From: Cellulomonas_A sp047229345 | GTDB lineage: Bacteria > Actinomycetota > Actinomycetes > Actinomycetales > Cellulomonadaceae | Direction of reading: 5' to 3' | Length of the DNA stretch: 64,000 nucleotides | NCBI RefSeq assembly: GCF_047229345.1 | Contig: NZ_JBFTER010000008.1 | Location: 17,364 to 81,363 of the forward strand | Program-made: the position numbers and the translations under genes | Notes under the pieces: generated by a model | Told to the model about the DNA's origin: nothing | Seen by the model: only the letters and a program-made list of their open reading frames with translations | The model's database searches: none | Shown: positions 59,714-64,000 of the stretch, piece after piece | Numbering within the stretch: the stretch's first letter is position 1 | Layout of the letters: every line of letters starts with the position of its first letter

Positions 59714-60376
59714 TCAGAGGCTGTGGGCGGTGATGTCCCCGGCGGAGGTGGTCGCCCGGATCTGGAGTGCGGGGCTGCCTCCGGTGTTGGCCAGCGCGTT
59801 GTGGACCCTGCCGTACGACGTTCCGGCGTCGAGGGAGGTGGTGACTCCGGCGGCAGCGCCGACCGACACGTCGCCGGCCTGGGTCGTCAGCACGAGCGCG
59901 CCACGCACGGCCTCCCTGATGCTGATGTCGCCCTTCGTGGTGCTGATCTCGGCCGGGCCGGTGAGGCGCCCGAGAGAGATGTCGCCGGCGACGGCGGTGA
60001 CGTGGGCCTTCGCGGCCTCGTCGATCGTGACCGCACCGTACGAGCCGGTGACGGTGACGTCCCCGAGCCGGCCGACGCCGCGGAGCTCGCCCGCGTGCTT
60101 CACCTCGACGTGCGAGCCCGCGGGCAGCTGGACCGTCACCTCGACGGAGCCCGACGCGCCGAGCAGCTCGTTCTCGACCGGGGTGAGGACACGCAGTGCG
60201 CCGTCGCGCAGCTCGACGGTGGTCCGCTCCGCCGCCGCGACGTCACGACGCTTCGAGGCGTCCGCCGGACGGACCTGAACCGTGGTGTCGGCGCGGTCCG
60301 CGGCGATGACCTGGGCCCGCCCGGCGGGCATGTCCAGGGTCAGGGAGATGGTGGTGGGGGTGGCGAACGTGTGCAT
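59714..60376 (-). CDS. DUF4097 beta-strand-repeat protein
   Basis: The 220-residue all-beta protein is built of short repeats: VTVTGSYGAVTIDEAA, HVTAVAGDISLGRLTG, ISTTKGDISIREAVRG, LTTQAGDVSVGAAAG and TTSAGDITAHSL, each with the x-x-G-D-I/V-S turn of the DUF4097 beta-helix-like fold. It has no signal peptide. Function is unknown; the family is often regulated together with HTH proteins. A good promoter, TTGCCT-17-TAGCGT, lies in the shared region with the divergent regulator at 60611. Confidence 0.9.
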   Translation of the reverse strand: MHTFATPTTISLTLDMPAGRAQVIAADRADTTVQVRPADASKRRDVAAAERTTVELRDGALRVLTPVENELLGASGSVEVTVQLPAGSHVEVKHAGELRGVGRLGDVTVTGSYGAVTIDEAAKAHVTAVAGDISLGRLTGPAEISTTKGDISIREAVRGALVLTTQAGDVSVGAAAGVTTSLDAGTSYGRVHNALANTGGSPALQIRATTSAGDITAHSL

Positions 60377-60424
60377 GAGGACCAGCTCCGTAGTCGTGGG
60401 TCTCGGGTGTTTCTGACTTGATGA

Positions 60425-60578
60425 ACGCTACGGTGCGTTCACGGTCGAGGCAAGATGTTCGTTGCACTGATAGCGTGTATACGCAGATCAAGACGCACAT
60501 TTCGTTGCACTGGTCCAGTGTCTAACGCAACCCAAGCGTCACCTTGCGTTGCAACGAGCGAACGGTGGACGCTACGCT
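60425..60578. promoter_or_regulatory. Divergent promoters with repeated operator elements
   Basis: Leftward: AGGCAA/ACGCTA as seen on + (60448-60453, 60425-60430), i.e. TTGCCT-17-TAGCGT. Rightward: TTGCAA (60549-60554)-18-TACGCT (60573-60578). Elements: CGTTGCACTG twice (60460-60469, 60503-60512), palindrome CGTTGCAACG (60547-60556), and AACGCAA-N13-TTGCGTT (60524-60550). The palindrome overlaps the rightward -35, suggesting autoregulation. Confidence 0.65.
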
Positions 60579-60610
60579 AGCCCCGGACGCGCGAACGGGA
60601 GGGGAGCACG

Positions 60611-61357
60611 GTGCCGGGTGGCAGGCTCACGCAGCAGGAACGCCAGCAGATCGCGCTCGGCCTCGCCGAGGGCCTCGCGTACGCGGAGATCGCCCGACGG
60701 ATCGACCGCCCGACCTCGACGGTCACCCGCGAGGTGATGCGCAACGGCGGTCCCACGGCCTACCGGGCCGACCTCGCGCACCGCGCCACCGAGCGACGCG
60801 CTCGCCGGCAGCGTCAGGCACCGTCCCGCGGCGCGGCGACGGCCGCACGAGGACTGGGGGCCCACGCCGAGGCGGTGCGTGAGTACGAGGAGACCTTCAC
60901 GACGCTGTTCATGCAGTCGGGCCTGCCGCGCATCGCGGCCGGGGTGCTGACCTGCCTCTACACGTCCGACGCGGGCAGCCTCACGGCGGCGGAGCTCGTC
61001 CAGCGCCTCGAGGTCAGCCCCGCGTCGATCTCCAAGGCCATCGCGCTCCTCGAGAGCCAGGGCCTCGTCCTGCGCGAGCGCGCCGAGGGTCGTCGTGAGC
61101 GCTACGTCGCCGACGCGGACGTCTGGTACCAGTCGATGGTGGCCGCCGCCCGGTCCCACGCCGAGCTCGCCGCGACCGCACGGCAGGGCGTCCGCCTCCT
61201 CGGGCGCGACTCACAGGCAGGCGTCCGGCTCGAGAACATGGCGCGCTTCATGGAGTTCGTCGGCGAGAGCATCCTGCGCGCCTCGGAGCAGGCTCGCGAC
61301 GTCCTCTCCTCGGGCGGCGCGCCGCGCTCGGATGCCGCCGACAGCCGCGCTCGCTAG
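60611..61357 (+). CDS. Regulator fusing an IS30-like HTH to a GbsR/MarR-type winged helix
   Basis: 248 residues. Residues 6-46 (LTQQERQQIALGLAEGLAYAEIARRIDRPTSTVTREVMRNGG) match the HTH_38 domain at the N-terminus of IS30 transposases. Residues about 90-180 form a winged helix of GbsR/MarR type (LTAAELVQRLEVSPASISKAIALLESQGLVLRERAEGRRERYV). There is no transposase DDE domain, so this is a regulator, not an insertion sequence. Divergent DUF4097 is the likely target. GGAGGGG precedes the GTG. Confidence 0.88.
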   Translation: MPGGRLTQQERQQIALGLAEGLAYAEIARRIDRPTSTVTREVMRNGGPTAYRADLAHRATERRARRQRQAPSRGAATAARGLGAHAEAVREYEETFTTLFMQSGLPRIAAGVLTCLYTSDAGSLTAAELVQRLEVSPASISKAIALLESQGLVLRERAEGRRERYVADADVWYQSMVAAARSHAELAATARQGVRLLGRDSQAGVRLENMARFMEFVGESILRASEQARDVLSSGGAPRSDAADSRAR

Positions 61358-61449
61358 GCGTCGTCGAACAGCGACCGACGCACCCGGCGACGTCACGTCG
61401 GCCGGCACCTCGTCACCGTGCCCCCACCGCACCTGCGCGACTCGGTAGG

Positions 61450-61463
61450 GGCGTCAAGACGCC
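61450..61463. terminator. Small hairpin after regulator gene
   Basis: GGCGTC-AA-GACGCC lies 93 bases past the regulator stop, in the 247-base gap before the dehydrogenase gene. Otherwise that gap shows no clear promoter. Confidence 0.35.
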
Positions 61464-61604
61464 GCGTTCGTCGCGGTCGGCGCTGCCGAGATGCGGCCCG
61501 GCGAACCGCGTGCCCACGATGGGACCTGGACGCACGACCCGGTGCGCGGTGCAGACACCGCCGCGGCCGGAGGCCGGCACCCCCTCCACCACCCAGGGAG
61601 AACC

Positions 61605-62753
61605 ATGCGCGCAGTCGTCTACCGAGGCCCCCGTCAGGTCGAGGTCACCGAGGTCCCGGACGCCAGGATCGAGGAGCCCACGGACGCGGTCGTCCGGATC
61701 ACGACCACGAACATCTGCGGCTCGGACCTGCACATGTACGAGGGCCGGACGAGCGTCGAGGAGGGCAAGGTCCTCGGGCACGAGAACATGGGGGTCGTCG
61801 AGGAGGTCGGCCCGGCGGTCACCCGCATCAAGGTCGGCGACCGGGTCAGCGTCCCGTTCAACATCGCGTGCGGCACGTGCCGCAACTGCCTGCAGGGCTG
61901 GACGTCGTTCTGCACGCGCACCAACCCGACCGACGGCGTCGACGGCGCCGCGTACGGCTACGCGAACATGGGCCCGTACGACGGCGGCCAGGCCGAGTAC
62001 CTGCGGGTGCCGTTCGCGGACGTGAACCTGCTCGAGCTGCCCGCGGGCACCGAGCACGAGAACGACTTCACGATGCTGAGCGACATCTTCCCGACCGGCT
62101 GGCACGGCACGGTGCTCGCGGGCCTCCAGCCGGGGGACGACGTCGCGGTGTACGGCGCGGGGCCCGTCGGGCTCATGGCGGCGCACAGCGCGCTGATCCG
62201 GGGCGCGGCGCGCGTGTTCGTCGTCGACAAGGAGCCGGACCGCCTCGCGCTCGCGGCGTCGATCGGCGCGGTGCCGGTCGACTTCTCCCGCGGCGACCCC
62301 GTCGAGCAGGTGCTCGACGCGACCCAGGGCCGGGGCACCGACTGCGGCGTCGAGGCCGTCGGCTACCAGGCGCACGACCACTCGGGCGAGGAGCACCCCG
62401 AGCTCGTGCTCGACAACCTCGTGAAGACGGTCCGCACGACGGGCGGCATCGGCGTCGTCGGCGTGTACGTCCCCGAGGACCCGGGCGCGCAGGACGAGGG
62501 CGCGCAGCAGGGCCGCATCGGGTTCGACTACGGCACGTTCTTCACCAAGGGCCAGCAGATGGGCACCGGCCAGGCGCCGGTCATGCGCTACAACCGTCAG
62601 CTGCGGGACCTCATCGTCGCCGGGCGTGCGACGCCGTCGTTCATCGTGTCGCACGAGCTCGGCCTCGACGAGGCGGTGCACGGCTACGACCAGTTCGACA
62701 AGCGCGTCGACGGCTGGACCAAGGTGCTGCTGCGCCCGGGGCAGGCGGCGTGA
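61605..62753 (+). CDS. Zinc-dependent alcohol dehydrogenase, glutathione-independent formaldehyde dehydrogenase type
   Basis: The 382-residue MDR enzyme has catalytic zinc ligands Cys 38 and His 43 (NICGSDLHMYEGRT) and GHE at 58-60. The structural zinc loop NIACGTCRNC...C has Cys 89, 92, 95 and 103. The cofactor motif VYGAGPVGLMAA and FPTGWHGT match the Pseudomonas-type FdhA subfamily, which oxidises formaldehyde (or dismutates aldehydes) with tightly held NAD. AGGGAG precedes the ATG. The stop overlaps the next GTG, coupling it to a yellow/royal-jelly-like protein. Confidence 0.93.
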   Translation: MRAVVYRGPRQVEVTEVPDARIEEPTDAVVRITTTNICGSDLHMYEGRTSVEEGKVLGHENMGVVEEVGPAVTRIKVGDRVSVPFNIACGTCRNCLQGWTSFCTRTNPTDGVDGAAYGYANMGPYDGGQAEYLRVPFADVNLLELPAGTEHENDFTMLSDIFPTGWHGTVLAGLQPGDDVAVYGAGPVGLMAAHSALIRGAARVFVVDKEPDRLALAASIGAVPVDFSRGDPVEQVLDATQGRGTDCGVEAVGYQAHDHSGEEHPELVLDNLVKTVRTTGGIGVVGVYVPEDPGAQDEGAQQGRIGFDYGTFFTKGQQMGTGQAPVMRYNRQLRDLIVAGRATPSFIVSHELGLDEAVHGYDQFDKRVDGWTKVLLRPGQAA

Positions 62754-63997
62754 GCGGCGCGCCCGGCGCTGCGGCGGTGAGCTGGCAGGGCGACGACGGC
62801 TCGGGCTCGACCGGGCAGGCGACCGACCAGCCGGTCGCGACGCTCGAGCTCGTGCACGCGTTCGAGGGCCCGATGCCGACGGGCGTCACGGTCTCGGCGC
62901 GGGGCCGGGTGTTCGTCAACTACCCGCTCTGGGGCGACGACGTCCCGGCGACGGTCACCGAGCTGCGCGACGGGGTCGCCGTCCCGTACCCGGACGAGGC
63001 GTGGAACTCCCCGTCGGGCGACGACGACGCCGGGGCGTTCGTCTCGGTGCAGAGCGTCGTCGTCGACCCCGCGGACCGGCTGTGGGTGCTCGACACGGGC
63101 AGCCCGCTGTTCCAGCCGACGAAGCCGGGCGGCCCCAAGCTCGTGTGCGTCGACCTCGCGACGGACGAGGTCGTCCAGGTCATCACGTTCGACCCGTCGG
63201 TCGCGCTGCCGAGCACCTACCTCAACGACGTGCGCTTCGACCTGCGCCGCGGCGAGGCCGGCACGGCGTTCATCACCGACTCCTCCGACACGGGGCCGAA
63301 CGCGATCGTCGTCGTGGACCTCGCGACCGGGGAGTCGTGGCGCCGGCTGCACGAGCACCCGTCGACCAAGGCGCTGCCGTGGCAGGAGCTCCGTCCGGTC
63401 GTCGAGGGCCGGCCGCTGGTCCAGCAGCCGTCGCCCGACGAGGACCCGCAGCCCGTCGCGATGGGCGCCGACGGCATCGCGATCAGCCACGACGGCGAGC
63501 GCCTGCTGTACTGCCCGCTCGCGTCACGTCGGCTGTGGAGCGTCTCGGTCGACGCGCTCGTCGACCGCGCGCTCGACGACGCCGCGGTCGCGGCCACGGT
63601 GGTCGACGAGGGCGACAAGGGGACGGGCGCGGACGGCCTCGAGACCGACGACCGGGGGCGGATCTACGTCACCTCCTACGAGCACGACGCCGTCCTGCGC
63701 CGCCTGCCGGACGGGTCCTACGAGACGCTCGTGCACGACCCGCGGCTGCTGTGGCCGGACACGATGTCGGTCGCCGCCGACGGCCACCTCTACGTGACGG
63801 CCAACCAGCTGCACCGCCAGGCGACCTATCAGCGCGGCGAGGACCTGCGCACCAAGCCCTACGCGCTGTTCCGGACGCCGATCGACGCGGGCCCGGTGCG
63901 GCTCGTCCGGGAGGGCGCGGGCGGCTCCGGCGCTGCGGCGGGTGCCGCGTCCGGCGCGGGTGGGTCCGGCGGACCGGTCCCGAGCGGCCCGGCGTGA
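62750..63997 (+). CDS. Yellow/major-royal-jelly-type beta-propeller protein
   Basis: The 415-residue protein has no signal peptide. Marks of the family are VFVNYPLWGDDVPATVTEL near residue 62, VQSVVVDPADRLWVLDTG, YLNDVRFDLRRGEAGTAFITDSS, GADGIAISHDGERLLYCPLASRRLW and LLWPDTMSVAADGHLYVTANQLH, which form the blades of a six-bladed propeller related to SMP-30 lactonases. The C-terminus is a Gly/Ala/Ser tail. The GTG overlaps the dehydrogenase stop (GTGA), so a joint role is likely, for example opening a lactone or trapping the dehydrogenase product. Its own stop again forms GTGA at 63994, so a further coupled gene may follow. Confidence 0.9.
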   Translation: MSGAPGAAAVSWQGDDGSGSTGQATDQPVATLELVHAFEGPMPTGVTVSARGRVFVNYPLWGDDVPATVTELRDGVAVPYPDEAWNSPSGDDDAGAFVSVQSVVVDPADRLWVLDTGSPLFQPTKPGGPKLVCVDLATDEVVQVITFDPSVALPSTYLNDVRFDLRRGEAGTAFITDSSDTGPNAIVVVDLATGESWRRLHEHPSTKALPWQELRPVVEGRPLVQQPSPDEDPQPVAMGADGIAISHDGERLLYCPLASRRLWSVSVDALVDRALDDAAVAATVVDEGDKGTGADGLETDDRGRIYVTSYEHDAVLRRLPDGSYETLVHDPRLLWPDTMSVAADGHLYVTANQLHRQATYQRGEDLRTKPYALFRTPIDAGPVRLVREGAGGSGAAAGAASGAGGSGGPVPSGPA

Positions 63998-64000
63998 GCG

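Noticed and set aside
60611..60760. IS30 insertion sequence
   Set aside because: Only the HTH is IS30-like. There is no DDE catalytic domain, no terminal inverted repeats, and the frame continues into a winged-helix regulator.

Overview
The window reads as chromosome of a very high-GC actinobacterium. I see no rRNA or tRNA gene, intact transposase, phage module or CRISPR array. Pointers to the group are a SCO4848-family membrane protein, a RamB/AceA/AceB glyoxylate locus, an ECF42-type sigma factor with two DGPF (YCII) partners, an AfsA-type butenolide synthase, and a secreted protein with Pro-Thr linkers of the kind common in Cellulomonas. A Cellulomonas-like member of the Micrococcales is my inference; I could not run a database search. 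Codon use is uniform. The least GC-rich stretches are a small zinc-ribbon gene near 56.8-57.3 kb and the promoter region at 60.4-60.6 kb.

Layout. 0-9.4 kb: end of a cytochrome P450, an alpha/beta hydrolase, a CPBP protease / histidine kinase / LuxR regulator operon, a zinc-ribbon membrane protein, two LysR regulators with divergent GNAT and SDR targets. 9.4-17.7 kb: MFS exporter, HAD phosphatase, a DUF4396 membrane protein behind two CsoR-like operators, the ECF42 sigma/DGPF operon, a Pr6Pr protein coupled to a glycerophosphodiesterase, DUF1206 and F420-reductase-like genes. 17.8-23.4 kb: a compact signal-synthesis locus (AfsA homologue, flavoprotein monooxygenase, HAD-IB phosphatase, MDR reductase, MarR regulator) whose three promoters share one operator-like word. 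23.4-30.7 kb: nitroreductase, DedA, SCO4848, and the glyoxylate shunt (ramB divergent from aceA-aceB), followed by a gene-poor segment with a strong promoter, two overlapping micro-ORFs and a predicted multibranched RNA.

30.7-44 kb: MarR with a divergent MDR oxidoreductase and three palindromic operators; a 0.7 kb non-coding stretch rich in inverted repeats; PIN-like, VWA (TerF-like), methionine aminopeptidase, GAF-GGDEF-EAL, SRAP/YedK, HNH-excalibur and MDR genes. 44-55 kb: soluble GAF-GAF chemoreceptor, methyltransferase, WYL regulator divergent from a DrrAB-type ABC exporter, Pro-Thr-rich secreted protein, leucyl aminopeptidase and an SLC13/TrkA-C permease. 55-64 kb: META lipoprotein coupled to a GltS-like permease, TetR/SDR pair, low-molecular-weight tyrosine phosphatase, DUF4097 protein divergent from a regulator with an IS30-like HTH, and a formaldehyde-dehydrogenase-like enzyme coupled to a yellow/royal-jelly-type beta-propeller.

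Two themes cut across the map. Many genes lack a Shine-Dalgarno and carry a -10-like hexamer 6-7 bases before the start codon, which fits abundant leaderless transcription; two of these starts open micro-ORFs whose stop overlaps the next gene's start. Many neighbours also overlap by ATGA or GTGA, which fits translational coupling.
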